Positions 8,271 through 16,757 of a stretch of DNA of 64,000 nucleotides are shown in pieces. Location: contig NZ_KK211084.1 of NCBI RefSeq assembly GCF_000620145.1, positions 99,740 to 163,739 on the forward strand, written 5' to 3'. Made by a program: the position numbers and the translations under genes. Within the stretch, counting starts at the first letter, position 1, and each line of letters begins with the position of its first letter. This DNA is from Deefgea rivuli DSM 18356 (lineage in GTDB: Bacteria; Pseudomonadota; Gammaproteobacteria; Burkholderiales; Chitinibacteraceae). A model generated the notes under the pieces. That model did no database searches, was not told the DNA's origin, and saw nothing but the letters and a program-made list of their open reading frames with translations.

Positions 8271-8315
8271 GTATTGCTCGCTAGCCTTTACTCAAAAAAG
8301 CTTGGCAAGCAATAC
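8271..8315. repeat. R1 hairpin repeat, copy 4
   Basis: GTATTGCtcgctAGC, A/T-rich centre, GCTtggcaaGCAATAC. It ends 18 bases before the FKBP start codon, the same placement as copy 3 before the LysE-type gene. Confidence 0.8.
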
Positions 8316-8333
8316 ACCCTAACTGGAAAAATC

Positions 8334-8672
8334 ATGAGCAATGAACTGATTATCGAAGACCTCGTCATTGGCGAAGGCAAAGCCGCCGTGAAAGGCGCGC
8401 TAATCACGACGCATTACACCGGTACCTTGGCTGATGGCACGGTATTTGATTCGTCGCACCGCAAAGGCAAACCCTTCCAATGCGTGATCGGTACTGGCCG
8501 TGTGATTAAAGGTTGGGACATCGGCATCATGGGCATGCGCGTTGGCGGCAAGCGCAGGCTATCCGTTCCCGCGCATCTGGCCTACGGCGAGCGCCAAATT
8601 AGCGAGCACATTGCACCGAATTCTGACCTATATTTTGAAATTGAATTGCTGGAAGTTTTGACGCGGGATTAA
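8334..8672 (+). CDS. FKBP-type peptidyl-prolyl cis-trans isomerase
   Basis: A 112-residue single-domain FKBP that catalyses proline cis-trans isomerisation, probably in the cytosol because there is no signal peptide. The conserved pocket residues are visible: HYTGTLADGTVFDSS (about 27-41), VIKGWDIGIMGMRVGGKR (about 60-77) and AYGE (about 84-87), ending with the usual LYFEIELLEV strand. The length equals the minimal FKBP12-like class. The start is ATG 8334, with GGA about 8 bases upstream. Upstream codons run into an R1 hairpin. Single gene. Confidence 0.92.
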   Translation: MSNELIIEDLVIGEGKAAVKGALITTHYTGTLADGTVFDSSHRKGKPFQCVIGTGRVIKGWDIGIMGMRVGGKRRLSVPAHLAYGERQISEHIAPNSDLYFEIELLEVLTRD

Positions 8673-8792
8673 TGCTTTACACTAAATAGTTAAGTAGACT
8701 ACGTGGCAGGCTGGAGTCGGCCAAGTGAATATGATCGAGAACTAATTTTATTTTTCCCTTAAAGATATATTATTTCACCACTGGGCAACTTT

Positions 8793-9503
8793 ATGGCTGA
8801 TGACGTTGAAACACAGATTACGTTATGCAAACAGTGTAAAAATGAAATTCCAATTGAAGCAAAAATTTGTACCAAGTGTAATTCATATCAAAATTGGCGC
8901 AGTTTTATTCCATTTTCCAATACTGCTCTTGCGCTAATTACTGCACTCGTCTCTGTAGTAGGAATCGCTGGTCCCGCACTTTACAAAGTCGTCCACACAC
9001 CTCGTTCTGAGGCATCGATTTCCATGCCGTCCGTAGATGGAACAACGCTCAGGGTTGTAGCAATAAATCGCGGCGATGCACCTGCTTCTCTTGGCAGGGT
9101 ATGGGTTGACGGTGAGCTTTTAGCTGGATCTACAAAGATTAAACTTCAGAATGATTCGGATGCCATCATTCCACCTGGAAGTAAATTACTCACATTTGAT
9201 ATTGTGCCTCTGTTGGACGAAAATGACTCATATAGCAGTTCTCTGCAAATGCTAACCTTCGCGACAACAAATAAACCTGCGCCACGTACGGAAATTCGTT
9301 TTCAAGTGCTTCAATCTGACGGGCGATTTGCAATACAGGCAATTTCATTGGATGTAGAACAGCTGTTTCACCTATTTAGGGCTAATGCTGACCGCTGCTC
9401 AGCCATTAAGACGCTTAATTTCGAAAATGGGTGTATCGGTATCGGAACACCAAAAGAGGCGCAATTTCCGACATCATCAGACAAAAAACCTAAAAGTCGA
9501 TGA
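8793..9503 (+). CDS. Zinc-ribbon membrane protein, function unknown
   Basis: A 236-residue protein with an N-terminal zinc ribbon (Cys12, Cys15, Cys26, Cys29; CxxC-x10-CxxC). One hydrophobic helix follows at about residues 44-64, then a ~170-residue domain that looks beta-rich and would lie outside the membrane. No enzyme motif is visible. The composition is clearly more AT-rich than its neighbours and the codon choice differs (AAA, ATT, TCT, GTA common), which suggests acquisition by transfer. A terminator shared with the converging cysN ends its unit. The architecture resembles the protein at 39529-40542, but the two share no obvious sequence. Confidence 0.72.
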   Translation: MADDVETQITLCKQCKNEIPIEAKICTKCNSYQNWRSFIPFSNTALALITALVSVVGIAGPALYKVVHTPRSEASISMPSVDGTTLRVVAINRGDAPASLGRVWVDGELLAGSTKIKLQNDSDAIIPPGSKLLTFDIVPLLDENDSYSSSLQMLTFATTNKPAPRTEIRFQVLQSDGRFAIQAISLDVEQLFHLFRANADRCSAIKTLNFENGCIGIGTPKEAQFPTSSDKKPKSR

Positions 9504-9555
9504 GCTTGAAATCCCTATAAATAGGAAACAAGAATCTATTGCGAATAATGAAGCA

Positions 9556-9588
9556 ATAAAAAAACCCGCCTCAACAGCGGGTTTTTCT
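9556..9588. terminator. Bidirectional terminator between converging genes
   Basis: AAAAAACCCGC, loop ctcaaca, GCGGGTTTTT. The stem is flanked by A on one side and T on the other, so it can stop transcription of the zinc-ribbon gene (plus) and cysN (minus). Confidence 0.88.
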
Positions 9589-9604
9589 TTTGGATCATTC
9601 TGAA

Positions 9605-11038
9605 TTACTTCAGCAAATCCAATACGTCTTTTGCGCCCCAATGTGGGAAGTGTTTACGCACCAAAGCGTTCAAATCGGCTTCGAATGCGCGCAAGCGCGT
9701 CAATTCATCAACTTCACTTGCAGCTACGGCAGCAGCTGGCGCGTGAATCATGCCCGCGGCTGAGGTAGCATTGGTCAAACGATCGATGATGATCAAATTG
9801 CCTGTACCACGGCATTCTCGGTAGGTGTCAAACGCAATCGGCGCGGTCAAATCGATACGCACTAAGCCAATCTCATTGAGCTTGAGTTCTTGCACATTCA
9901 GATGATCAAGGCTGTTCACGTCGATACGATACTGGATAGAGGTAATACGCCCAAAGCATTGTTTACCGCCGAGCTTGACCATATACTCCTTGCCAACGAC
10001 CAAGGGCGCTTCGTTCATCCATACCAAATGCGCGTCAAATGCACTGCCAACATGCGGCTGAGCGTCTTGCGCGCGAACGATCATATCGCCGCGAGAAATA
10101 TCGATTTCATCGGTCAGGGTCAATGTGATCGCTTGACCTGAATACGCTGCAGCCTGCTCGCCCTCATACGCCACAATCGCTTTCACGGTCGATTTTTTGC
10201 CTGATGGCAGCGCGATGATTTCATCGCCTGGCAACACATGCCCTGCTGCAATCGTGCCGCAGAAGCCACGGAAATCGAGGTTCGGGCGATTCACGTATTG
10301 CACTGGCAAACGGAAAGCATCGAGCTTACCGCTTTTATTGATTTGCACGGATTCGAGCAAGCCCATCAAAGTTTGGCCTTCGTACCACGGTGTTTTATCG
10401 GATTCGTTAACGACGTTATCGCCGCGCAGCGCTGAAAGCGGTACGAATTCGATGTCTTCAATCGCCAAGTCTTTCGCGAAATCTAAATATTGCGTACGGA
10501 TTTCGTTGTAACGCGCTTCCGAGAAATCAACCAAATCCATCTTGTTGACGGCAACGATGACTTGCTTGATACCGAGTAGCGACACAATAAAACTGTGGCG
10601 GCGCGTTTGCGTTTGCACGCCGTAACGCGCGTCGATCAAGATAATCGCCAGATCAGACGTCGAAGCGCCGGTCGCCATATTGCGCGTGTATTGCTCGTGG
10701 CCTGGGCAATCGGCGATGATGAACTTGCGTTTTTCAGTTGAAAAATAACGGTAGGCCACGTCAATCGTAATGCCCTGCTCGCGCTCGGCTTGCAAGCCAT
10801 CGACCAGCAGCGCCAAGTCGATTTCTTGGTCGGTGGTGTTAAATTTTTGACTGTCTTTTTGAATCGCCGCGAGGTGATCTTCAAAAATCAGTTTTGAGTC
10901 GTGCAGCAAACGACCGATCAAAGTCGATTTACCATCATCCACATTGCCGCAAGTAATAAAGCGCAGCATGTCTTTGTTTTCGTGTTGCTTCAAATACGCC
11001 AAGATATCGCTGGCGATCAGTTCTGATTGATTTGACAT
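9605..11038 (-). CDS. cysN: Sulfate adenylyltransferase GTPase subunit CysN
   Basis: Large GTP-hydrolysing subunit of ATP sulfurylase, which with CysD forms adenosine 5'-phosphosulfate in cytosolic sulfate assimilation. The 477-residue product has the EF-Tu-like G domain: P-loop GNVDDGKST at residues 31-39, the [12 protein letters not shown] switch II block and NKMD, then two beta-barrel domains. No CysC (APS kinase) fusion is present. I chose ATG 11038; the open frame upstream translates G-rich repeat DNA. The gene follows cysD on the same strand, 91 bp away. That gap is filled by R7 arms, and the ribosome-binding site CCCGGAA sits at the edge of the repeat. Confidence 0.96.
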   Translation of the reverse strand: MSNQSELIASDILAYLKQHENKDMLRFITCGNVDDGKSTLIGRLLHDSKLIFEDHLAAIQKDSQKFNTTDQEIDLALLVDGLQAEREQGITIDVAYRYFSTEKRKFIIADCPGHEQYTRNMATGASTSDLAIILIDARYGVQTQTRRHSFIVSLLGIKQVIVAVNKMDLVDFSEARYNEIRTQYLDFAKDLAIEDIEFVPLSALRGDNVVNESDKTPWYEGQTLMGLLESVQINKSGKLDAFRLPVQYVNRPNLDFRGFCGTIAAGHVLPGDEIIALPSGKKSTVKAIVAYEGEQAAAYSGQAITLTLTDEIDISRGDMIVRAQDAQPHVGSAFDAHLVWMNEAPLVVGKEYMVKLGGKQCFGRITSIQYRIDVNSLDHLNVQELKLNEIGLVRIDLTAPIAFDTYRECRGTGNLIIIDRLTNATSAAGMIHAPAAAVAASEVDELTRLRAFEADLNALVRKHFPHWGAKDVLDLLK

Positions 11039-11047
11039 TTTAAATTC

Positions 11048-11119
11048 CGGGAGTGGGGAATGGGGAGTTGGGAGTGGAAAGGCTTCGGGCGACGCCCCAC
11101 TCCCCACTCTCTACTCCCG
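11048..11119. repeat. R7 G-rich/C-rich inverted arms, copy 1
   Basis: GGGAGTGGGGAATGGGGAGT is opposed by CCCCACTCCCCACTC about 20 bases later, forming a long imperfect hairpin. It occupies nearly the whole cysD-cysN spacer. A second copy lies directly before gyrB at 57567-57643. Confidence 0.75.
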
Positions 11120-11129
11120 ACTAACTGAA

Positions 11130-12056
11130 TTAGAAATAGCCTTCCATTTTTTTCTTTTCCATCGAACCGCTTGAATCATGGTCGATGGCGCGGCCTTGGC
11201 GCTCGGAGGTGGTCGCCAACAGCATTTCTTGAATCACTTCAGGCAGCGTTGCGGCTTTCGATTCCACGGCACCGGTCAATGGATAACAGCCCAGCGTACG
11301 GAAACGAACCCATTTTTTGCTGATCGTCGCTTTTTGCTCTGGCGTCAAATATTGCAAAATGCGGTCGTCGTCGACCATCACCAAAGAGCCGTTGTATTCA
11401 ACGACTTCGCGCTCTTCCGACAAATACAGCGGCACAATCTCGATGTTTTCCATGTAGATGTATTGCCAAATATCCAGCTCAGTCCAGTTCGAAATCGGGA
11501 ACACGCGAATCGATTCGCCTTTGTCGACTTTCGAGTTGTAGATATTCCACAGCTCTGGGCGTTGATTTTTTGGATCCCAACGATGGTTTTTATCGCGGAA
11601 AGAATACACGCGCTCTTTGGCGCGGGATTTTTCTTCGTCGCGGCGTGCGCCACCGAAAGCGGCGTCAAAACCGTGTTTGTTCAGCGCTTGCTTCAAACCT
11701 TCGGTTTTCATCACGTCGGTATGCTTAGCTGAACCCGCGGTAAACGGATTGATGCCCGCGTCAACGCCATCTTGATTCACATGCGTAATCAAATTCCAAC
11801 CGTCAGCGATTTGTTTATCGCGCAGCTTGTACATTTCTTGGAATTTCCACGTCGTATCCACATGCATCAGCGGAAACGGTGGCTTGCCCGGCGCAAAGGC
11901 TTTTTTGGCCAAATGCAGCATCACGGCGGAGTCTTTACCAATCGAATACAACATAACTGGATTTTCAAATTCGGCAGCCACTTCACGAATGATGTGGATG
12001 GATTCGGCTTCGAGCTGCTTTAAGTGCGTGAGCCGTGCTTCGGACAAGGTATTCAT
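11130..12056 (-). CDS. cysD: Sulfate adenylyltransferase catalytic subunit CysD
   Basis: Small subunit of ATP sulfurylase (308 residues). It transfers AMP to sulfate with energy from CysN. The PP-loop ATP-binding motif [13 protein letters not shown] is at about residues 38-50. The family blocks [28 protein letters not shown] and [10 protein letters not shown], and the C-terminal [12 protein letters not shown], are intact. The length is standard. The start is ATG 12056, with no strong ribosome-binding site. It leads the cysDN pair. Its leader (12057-12232) holds three successive inverted repeats that could influence expression. No cysH, cysI or cysG lies nearby. Confidence 0.96.
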   Translation of the reverse strand: MNTLSEARLTHLKQLEAESIHIIREVAAEFENPVMLYSIGKDSAVMLHLAKKAFAPGKPPFPLMHVDTTWKFQEMYKLRDKQIADGWNLITHVNQDGVDAGINPFTAGSAKHTDVMKTEGLKQALNKHGFDAAFGGARRDEEKSRAKERVYSFRDKNHRWDPKNQRPELWNIYNSKVDKGESIRVFPISNWTELDIWQYIYMENIEIVPLYLSEEREVVEYNGSLVMVDDDRILQYLTPEQKATISKKWVRFRTLGCYPLTGAVESKAATLPEVIQEMLLATTSERQGRAIDHDSSGSMEKKKMEGYF

Positions 12057-12098
12057 AGCGTCTACGATGTGATCTGGATGGGTGGACTTTACGGAATA

Positions 12099-12128
12099 AT
12101 AAGCAAATGAAAAAGTCTATTTGCTTAT
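12099..12128. repeat. Perfect inverted repeat upstream of cysD
   Basis: ATAAGCAAAT, ten-base loop, ATTTGCTTAT: a perfect 10-bp stem about 45 bases upstream of the cysD start. A second stem, TATTGCT...AGCAATA, follows at 12134-12172. These could be operator half-sites (CysB or another LysR-type protein) or mRNA stems; the sequence does not decide. Confidence 0.55.
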
Positions 12129-12177
12129 ATGGATATTGCTAAATTATTGCGAGTTAAAAACCTCAAGCAATAAAAAG

Positions 12178-12226
12178 GGTATTGCCTGCTAAACATTTGC
12201 TTTCAATGCCTAGAGCACAATACCCT
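12178..12226. repeat. R1 hairpin repeat, copy 5
   Basis: GGGTATTGC...GCacAATACCC with family spacing. It lies 6 bases past the 3' end of rsfS and upstream of cysD. The inner AGCC/GGCT pair is weak in this copy. Confidence 0.75.
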
Positions 12227-12232
12227 AATAAA

Positions 12233-12604
12233 TTACACTGCTGACCAAGCCTTGCCTAAAGGGCTGAAGGTTGGTTTTTGGCCGCCCCACAATTGCTCTA
12301 GATCGTAATAATCGCGAACTGCTGGCAACATCACGTGAACAATCAAACTACCGGCATCAACCAACACCCAATCGCCAGTCTCTTCGCCTTCGGTACTCAG
12401 AATCTCGTAGCCTTTGGCTTTGAGTTCAACGGCAACATTATTGGCCAAAGCGCGAACTTGACGATTCGATTCACCGGTGGCGACGATCATGCAATCAAAT
12501 AAATCAGTTAAAGTCGTGGTATCCAAAACTTGGATTTCTTTACCTTTAATATCTTCAAGCGCCAAAATGGCGATGTCACGCATTGCGTCGACGTATTCTG
12601 TCAT
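12233..12604 (-). CDS. rsfS: Ribosomal silencing factor RsfS
   Basis: A 123-residue protein of the RsfS/YbeB/Iojap family. It binds ribosomal protein uL14 and blocks subunit joining when nutrients are short. Diagnostic strings are ALEDIKGKEIQVLD, FDCMIVATGESNRQVRALA, GDWVLVDAGSLIVHVM and YDLEQLW. ATG 12604 is preceded by AAGGA. The frame upstream overlaps nadD and lacks family similarity. It is the last gene of the proA - chorismate mutase - nadD - rsfS run, ten bases after nadD, the usual nadD-rsfS pairing. The rlmH gene that often follows is absent. Confidence 0.95.
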   Translation of the reverse strand: MTEYVDAMRDIAILALEDIKGKEIQVLDTTTLTDLFDCMIVATGESNRQVRALANNVAVELKAKGYEILSTEGEETGDWVLVDAGSLIVHVMLPAVRDYYDLEQLWGGQKPTFSPLGKAWSAV

Positions 12605-12614
12605 TGTATTTCCT

Positions 12615-13253
12615 TCAAAAACGGTAAAACCCACTCTGGCCAAGAAGACCGGACACGGGGGTGAGCGCTGAAACATCTTCCCCACGTGACAATAGATCAC
12701 GCACTTGTGTCGACGATACAGGCAGCAGTGGGCTGGATAATAAGCTGATTTTACCCTGAGACAGTGTGTCGGTGTTGGCTATTACGTGCCGATTAGCAAA
12801 TTCTTCTGCTAAATCAGGGCTTAAGCGCGAATTTTCGGCATCGATCTCAAAATTCGGCCGCGCCGCAATCAGCAAATGCCCCAAATCCAATAATTCACGC
12901 CAACGATGCCAAGTGGGCAAATTGCCCCAAGAATCAGCACCTATCAGCCAAACCAACAAGGCTTGCGGATTTTCGGCCTGAATTTCGCTTAAAGTATCAA
13001 AGGTGTAGCAGTAACCATTGCGGCGAACTTCTCGATCATCGGCGAGCAAACCTGCTTCACCCACAATCGCCGCCCTCACCCACGCCAAACGCTGCGCGGG
13101 GGAAACTGCCGACACGGCGCGATGTGGCGGTAAACCGGTCGGAATCAGCCGAACTTCATCCAGCGCCAAACTGTCGCGCATACAACGCGCCAAAGCCAAA
13201 TGCCCGTAGTGAATCGGATCAAACGTGCCACCGAAAATGCCGATTTTTTGCAT
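12615..13253 (-). CDS. nadD: Nicotinate-nucleotide adenylyltransferase NadD
   Basis: Makes deamido-NAD from nicotinate mononucleotide and ATP, in the cytosolic NAD pathway. The 212-residue product carries the nucleotidyltransferase signature GGTFDPIHYGH at residues 8-18 and the second ATP-binding motif SSTQVRDLL near the C-terminus. LIGADSWGNLPTWHRWRELL is typical of NadD. I chose ATG 13253; the upstream frame overlaps the end of the chorismate mutase gene. The spacing is 13 bases from the gene before and 10 to rsfS, so it is operonic. Confidence 0.95.
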   Translation of the reverse strand: MQKIGIFGGTFDPIHYGHLALARCMRDSLALDEVRLIPTGLPPHRAVSAVSPAQRLAWVRAAIVGEAGLLADDREVRRNGYCYTFDTLSEIQAENPQALLVWLIGADSWGNLPTWHRWRELLDLGHLLIAARPNFEIDAENSRLSPDLAEEFANRHVIANTDTLSQGKISLLSSPLLPVSSTQVRDLLSRGEDVSALTPVSGLLGQSGFYRF

Positions 13254-13266
13254 AGTTAGGATGTGA

Positions 13267-13542
13267 TCAGCATTGCTTATGCTGCGCGACGACTTCATCC
13301 AAAATCAAGCGCTGCACTCGCAATGCAAATTCGGCATTCAGGCCCGCATCGGCAATTAATTTTGCCGTTTTTTCAAGCTGCTGCGCTTCGCGAGCCACGT
13401 CTTGCGCGGGGAGTTGAAACTTCTTTTTCAACTCTCCCACTTGCGCGGTCACTTTGAAGCGCTCGGCCAATACGCTAAATAGCTGTTGGTCGAGCGCATC
13501 GATTTGCTCGCGCAGCGCGAGTAATTCAGTAGGAACAGTCAT
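13267..13542 (-). CDS. Monofunctional AroQ-type chorismate mutase
   Basis: A 91-residue all-helical chorismate mutase domain that converts chorismate to prephenate for Phe/Tyr synthesis. The visible pattern fits the AroQ fold: an N-terminal helix LLALREQIDALDQQLFSVLAERF with the conserved Arg, VTAQVGELKKK with the catalytic Lys position, and a C-terminal helix. No prephenate dehydratase is fused and there is no signal peptide, so it is the cytosolic single-domain form. It starts four bases after the proA stop and ends 13 bases before nadD. The position inside a proline/NAD run is unusual for an aromatic gene. Confidence 0.82.
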   Translation of the reverse strand: MTVPTELLALREQIDALDQQLFSVLAERFKVTAQVGELKKKFQLPAQDVAREAQQLEKTAKLIADAGLNAEFALRVQRLILDEVVAQHKQC

Positions 13543-13545
13543 CGC

Positions 13546-14802
13546 TTACGCCCGAATCTCGCCATCACCAAACACGATCCATTTTTCGCTGGTCAGCCCT
13601 TCCAAACCGACTGGACCACGCGCGTGGATTTTGTCGGTTGAAATGCCGATTTCAGCGCCCAAACCGTATTCAAAACCGTCAGCAAAGCGCGTTGACGCGT
13701 TAATCATTACTGAAGCGGAATCGACTTCACGCAGAAATTGACGTGATTTGGTGTAGTTTTCAGTGACAATCGCATCAGTATGGTGACTGCCATAGGTATT
13801 GATGTGATCCATTGCTTGATCCAAATCGCTCACGACACGAATCGCGATAATTGGTGCGAGGTATTCTGTGCGCCAATCTTCTTCCGTCGCCGCAATTGCA
13901 TCTGGCAAAATCGCTTGCGTTGCCGCACAGCCGCGCATTTCTACGCCTTTTTCGCGGTAGATCGCGGCGATTTGTGGCAAGATCGTCGCAGCGATTTGTT
14001 TATTCACCAACAGCGTTTCCATCGTATTGCACGGTGCGTATCTATGCGTTTTGGCGTTATCCGCAATGCGAACGGCTTTGACTGGATCGGCTTCATTGTC
14101 GATATACACATGGCAAATACCGTCCAGATGCTTAATCACTGGCACACGGGCATCGCGAGAAATACGTTCAATCAAGCCTTTGCCGCCACGTGGAATAATC
14201 ACGTCGACAAATTCGGACATCGTAATCAATTCGCCGACCGCAGCGCGATCCGCAGTTTCAATAATTTGCACTGCGCTGGCTGGCAAACCCGCAGTTGCCA
14301 AACCTTCTTTGACACACAAGGCAATCGCTTGATTGCAATGAAATGCTTCACGACCACCGCGCAGAATTGTTGCATTGCCCGATTTAATACAGAGACCAGC
14401 CGCGTCCGCCGTTACGTTCGGGCGGGCTTCGTAAATAATGCCGATCACACCTAACGGAACGCGCATTTTGCCGACTTGAATGCCACTTGGGCGATATTTG
14501 AAATCACCCATTTCGCCGACCGGATCTGGCAAGGCGACCATTTCACGCAGGCCTTGCGCCATCGTCGCGATGGTTTTATCAGTCAATTGCAAGCGGTCGA
14601 GCAATGCAGGCTCCAGACCATCGGCGCGGGCTTGATCCATATCTTGTTGGTTGGCGGCGAGCAAGAGCGCGGCGTCGCGCTCGATTGCATCGGCGATGGC
14701 ATTCAGTGCTGCGTTTTTCGCGCCGGTATTGGCTTTGGCCATCAGTCGGCTCGCCGCACGCGCCGCGCGACCGACGTCTTGCATATATTGTTTGATATCC
14801 AT
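13546..14802 (-). CDS. proA: Gamma-glutamyl phosphate reductase ProA
   Basis: Second step of proline biosynthesis, the NADPH-dependent reduction of gamma-glutamyl phosphate to the semialdehyde. The 418 residues have the family length and landmarks: [16 protein letters not shown], the catalytic cysteine in [16 protein letters not shown], and the C-terminal block [36 protein letters not shown]. The start ATG 14802 has AGGGGATC upstream. It is the first gene of the four-gene minus-strand run down to rsfS. proB is not in the window. An R1 hairpin lies upstream of it. Confidence 0.97.
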   Translation of the reverse strand: MDIKQYMQDVGRAARAASRLMAKANTGAKNAALNAIADAIERDAALLLAANQQDMDQARADGLEPALLDRLQLTDKTIATMAQGLREMVALPDPVGEMGDFKYRPSGIQVGKMRVPLGVIGIIYEARPNVTADAAGLCIKSGNATILRGGREAFHCNQAIALCVKEGLATAGLPASAVQIIETADRAAVGELITMSEFVDVIIPRGGKGLIERISRDARVPVIKHLDGICHVYIDNEADPVKAVRIADNAKTHRYAPCNTMETLLVNKQIAATILPQIAAIYREKGVEMRGCAATQAILPDAIAATEEDWRTEYLAPIIAIRVVSDLDQAMDHINTYGSHHTDAIVTENYTKSRQFLREVDSASVMINASTRFADGFEYGLGAEIGISTDKIHARGPVGLEGLTSEKWIVFGDGEIRA

Positions 14803-14885
14803 GATGATCCCCTCTGTGTCGCTTTATTGTAACGGAAAGCCGCCAGCGGCAGGAAGCGGCACGGTCAAAAAACAAAACACCAATA

Positions 14886-14932
14886 GGTATATTAACGTAG
14901 CCATTTACAGATAATGGCTACAAGCAAATACC
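14886..14932. repeat. R1 hairpin repeat, copy 6
   Basis: GGTAT...GTAGCCAT, centre ttacagat, AATGGCTAC...ATACC. The inner stem is a perfect nine-base pair. It sits between the protease gene end and the proA start. Confidence 0.85.
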
Positions 14933-14940
14933 AAGCATAA

Positions 14941-15840
14941 TTATTTTTTCAGCATCGGTAACTGGAGCACCGTAACGCCCACATTATCGGCTTGTTTACG
15001 GTTAAACCAATCGGGCGCTGAACTTTGTACGCCGATGAGTAGCGGGCCTTTGGCTGTGGTGAGCCAAATCGGGGAACCCGAATCGCCCGATAGCGTATCG
15101 CATCGGTGATAGAGCGTATTGTTTTCACGGAATTCGCTCAGCTGACAGCCCAAATGCGCAGTCAAAATGGCATCGTGATCTTCAGCAAAACCGCCTTGAT
15201 TGAGCAGCATCTTGGCCGATTTAAACTCAACATCCAGTTCGGTACGCGTACCTTGAAATAGCGGCATCGGTTGCGGCGCAATGCCTTCGACCAACCGCAG
15301 CTTCAACCATGCAATATCGTGCTCGGCGGCTTGCGGCAAGATATACACATCATCGCCTTTGTATTTCAAACCACGCTTAAAGGCAGGGTGAAACACTTGT
15401 GTTAACACCTGATATTTGGCCTGATATTCGCCCTGATGAAAGCCAGCTTTAAACCATAAGCCGGTATCGGCTTTTTTGGCTTCCATCATAAAACAATGCG
15501 CTGCCGTCACCGCTAAATCCGGCGCGACCAAGGTCGCAGTGCAGGTGTAATTATTTTTGGTGAGCAACTGGCCAATCGCGGCAAAGGGCGCGGGATAAGG
15601 CGCAGAAATCACAACTCTATCATCCGTACCAAAAAACAGTTCACGATGCTGCGCGGCGATTTCAGCATTGTCCGGCGCGGCAATACTCGCGGCACTGATC
15701 ATGACTGGCAAGGGTTTGGGGCTAGATTTCGCTACGGAATGTGGCGGTGCGTGCTTGAATGCCAACGCAATTGCGCCGAACAACACCAAGGCGCTAATCC
15801 CCAAGCCCAGCGAAATACCCAGTTTTTCTTCAAACGTCAT
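14941..15840 (-). CDS. Membrane-anchored trypsin-like serine protease
   Basis: A 299-residue protein of the chymotrypsin-fold (S1) type. A single hydrophobic helix at about residues 8-28 should anchor it in the inner membrane with the catalytic domain in the periplasm. The triad is complete: His115 in TAAHC, Asp175 in EHDIAWLKL and Ser254 in GDSGSP. Cys100/Cys116 and Cys232/Cys247 are candidate disulfides. There is no PDZ domain, so it is not a DegP/DegS-type quality-control protease. It lies downstream of the secreted Ala/Lys/Ser-rich protein on the same strand, but a terminator separates them. The substrate is unknown. Confidence 0.85.
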   Translation of the reverse strand: MTFEEKLGISLGLGISALVLFGAIALAFKHAPPHSVAKSSPKPLPVMISAASIAAPDNAEIAAQHRELFFGTDDRVVISAPYPAPFAAIGQLLTKNNYTCTATLVAPDLAVTAAHCFMMEAKKADTGLWFKAGFHQGEYQAKYQVLTQVFHPAFKRGLKYKGDDVYILPQAAEHDIAWLKLRLVEGIAPQPMPLFQGTRTELDVEFKSAKMLLNQGGFAEDHDAILTAHLGCQLSEFRENNTLYHRCDTLSGDSGSPIWLTTAKGPLLIGVQSSAPDWFNRKQADNVGVTVLQLPMLKK

Positions 15841-15862
15841 TTAGATTCTCGCGACAGAATGC

Positions 15863-15890
15863 AAAAAAGGACGCCGAAGCGCCCCTTTTC
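15863..15890 (-). terminator. Terminator after the Ala/Lys/Ser-rich protein gene
   Basis: On the minus strand: AAAAGGGGCGC, loop ttcg, GCGTCCTTTTTT, a GC-rich stem with a stable UUCG tetraloop and a T run. It lies between that gene's stop (15913) and the protease start (15840). Confidence 0.82.
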
Positions 15891-15912
15891 GGTACTACTC
15901 AACAGCTAAGAA

Positions 15913-16467
15913 TTACTTAGCGGCAGCAGCAGATGCTTTAGAAGCAGCTACAGCAGAAGCAGCAGATGCTTTTTTAGCTTGAGCTTTTTGAGCAGTAGCA
16001 GAAGCTTTAGAAGCTACGGCAGATGCTTTTTTAGATTGTGCTTTTTGCGCAGCAGAAGCTTTAGAAGCTACAGCAGATGCTTTTTTAGATTGTGCTTTTT
16101 GTGCAGCAGAAGCTTTAGAAGCTACAGCAGATGCTTTTTTAGATTGTGCTTTTTGTGCAGCAGAAGCTTTAGAAGCTACAGCAGATGCTTTTTTAGATTG
16201 TGCTTTTTGTGCAGCAGAAGCTACTGAAGCACCAGAAGCTTTTTTAGCTTGAGCTTTTTGAGCAGCAGATGCTACTGAAGCGCCAGAAGCTTTTTTAGCT
16301 TGAGCTTTTTGAGCAGCAGATGCTTTAGAAGCAGCAGAAGCTTTCTTCGCGTGTTTTTCAACTTTAACTGGCGTCACTGCAGAAGCAGTTGATGCTGGTG
16401 CAGTTGCCGCAACAGCAACAGTAGAAGCCAATACAGCAGCAGCAACGAGTGCGAGGATCTTGTTCAT
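15913..16467 (-). CDS. Secreted Ala/Lys/Ser-rich tandem-repeat protein
   Basis: A 184-residue low-complexity protein made almost only of Ala, Lys, Ser, Gln and Val. The N-terminus MNKILALVAAAVLASTVAVAA is a classical signal peptide with likely cleavage after AVAA. The mature part has two 17-residue units (AAQKAQAKKASGASVAS) and four 18-residue units (AAQKAQSKKASAVASKAS), then a degenerate end. It is strongly basic, has no Cys, and is probably disordered or loosely helical. Such proteins resemble histone H1-like tails, but the export signal argues for a periplasmic or surface role, for example binding polyanions. The start could be the ATG nine bases further upstream. A strong terminator follows. 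Function unknown. Confidence 0.8.
   Translation of the reverse strand: MNKILALVAAAVLASTVAVAATAPASTASAVTPVKVEKHAKKASAASKASAAQKAQAKKASGASVASAAQKAQAKKASGASVASAAQKAQSKKASAVASKASAAQKAQSKKASAVASKASAAQKAQSKKASAVASKASAAQKAQSKKASAVASKASATAQKAQAKKASAASAVAASKASAAAAK
16000..16317. repeat. Tandem 51/54-bp coding repeats
   Basis: Six consecutive units inside the Ala/Lys/Ser-rich gene, two of 51 bp and four of 54 bp. The 54-bp units are nearly identical at the DNA level (period visible in agattgtgctttttgtgcag), so unequal recombination or slippage should change the copy number in frame. Confidence 0.9.
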
Positions 16468-16497
16468 GGTTTTCATCTCTTAAATTAGGTGAGCCGA

Positions 16498-16719
16498 TTA
16501 ATTTTCGGCTTTAACGGAGTGGATTATGCGACCGCCATCAGTAAGAAACGAGAAGTCCTTGGTTGCGTCTTGTAACTGAAAGTACGTAGTTAAATTACGC
16601 AAACAACATTTTTTAACTGCCAATGAAAATGATTTTGCATCTGTAATAACTTGGCACTTAAAGGGAGGCTTAGGCTCTAGATCACTATCGCAGACCCTAG
16701 CCTCATTTTGCCGATCCAT
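16498..16719 (-). CDS. Possible small hypothetical protein
   Basis: A 73-codon open frame with four Cys residues and no recognisable domain or signal peptide. It lies between rstB and the Ala/Lys/Ser-rich gene, starting 38 bases after the rstB stop. The start has no convincing ribosome-binding site. The only argument for it is that it fills an otherwise empty gap on the same strand, so it may be spurious. Confidence 0.3.
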   Translation of the reverse strand: MDRQNEARVCDSDLEPKPPFKCQVITDAKSFSLAVKKCCLRNLTTYFQLQDATKDFSFLTDGGRIIHSVKAEN

Positions 16720-16757
16720 TCTGCGAATCAGCTCGCTAAAAAGCGGGGATGCTCCAA

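Noticed and set aside
15979-16227. Plus-strand open frame with repeated Ser/Phe/Arg/Cys units
   Set aside because: It is the antisense reading of the tandem repeats in the Ala/Lys/Ser-rich gene; the minus strand has the signal peptide, ribosome-binding site and terminator.
16000-16317. CRISPR-like regular repeats
   Set aside because: The units are contiguous, without unique spacers, and encode a repeat protein.
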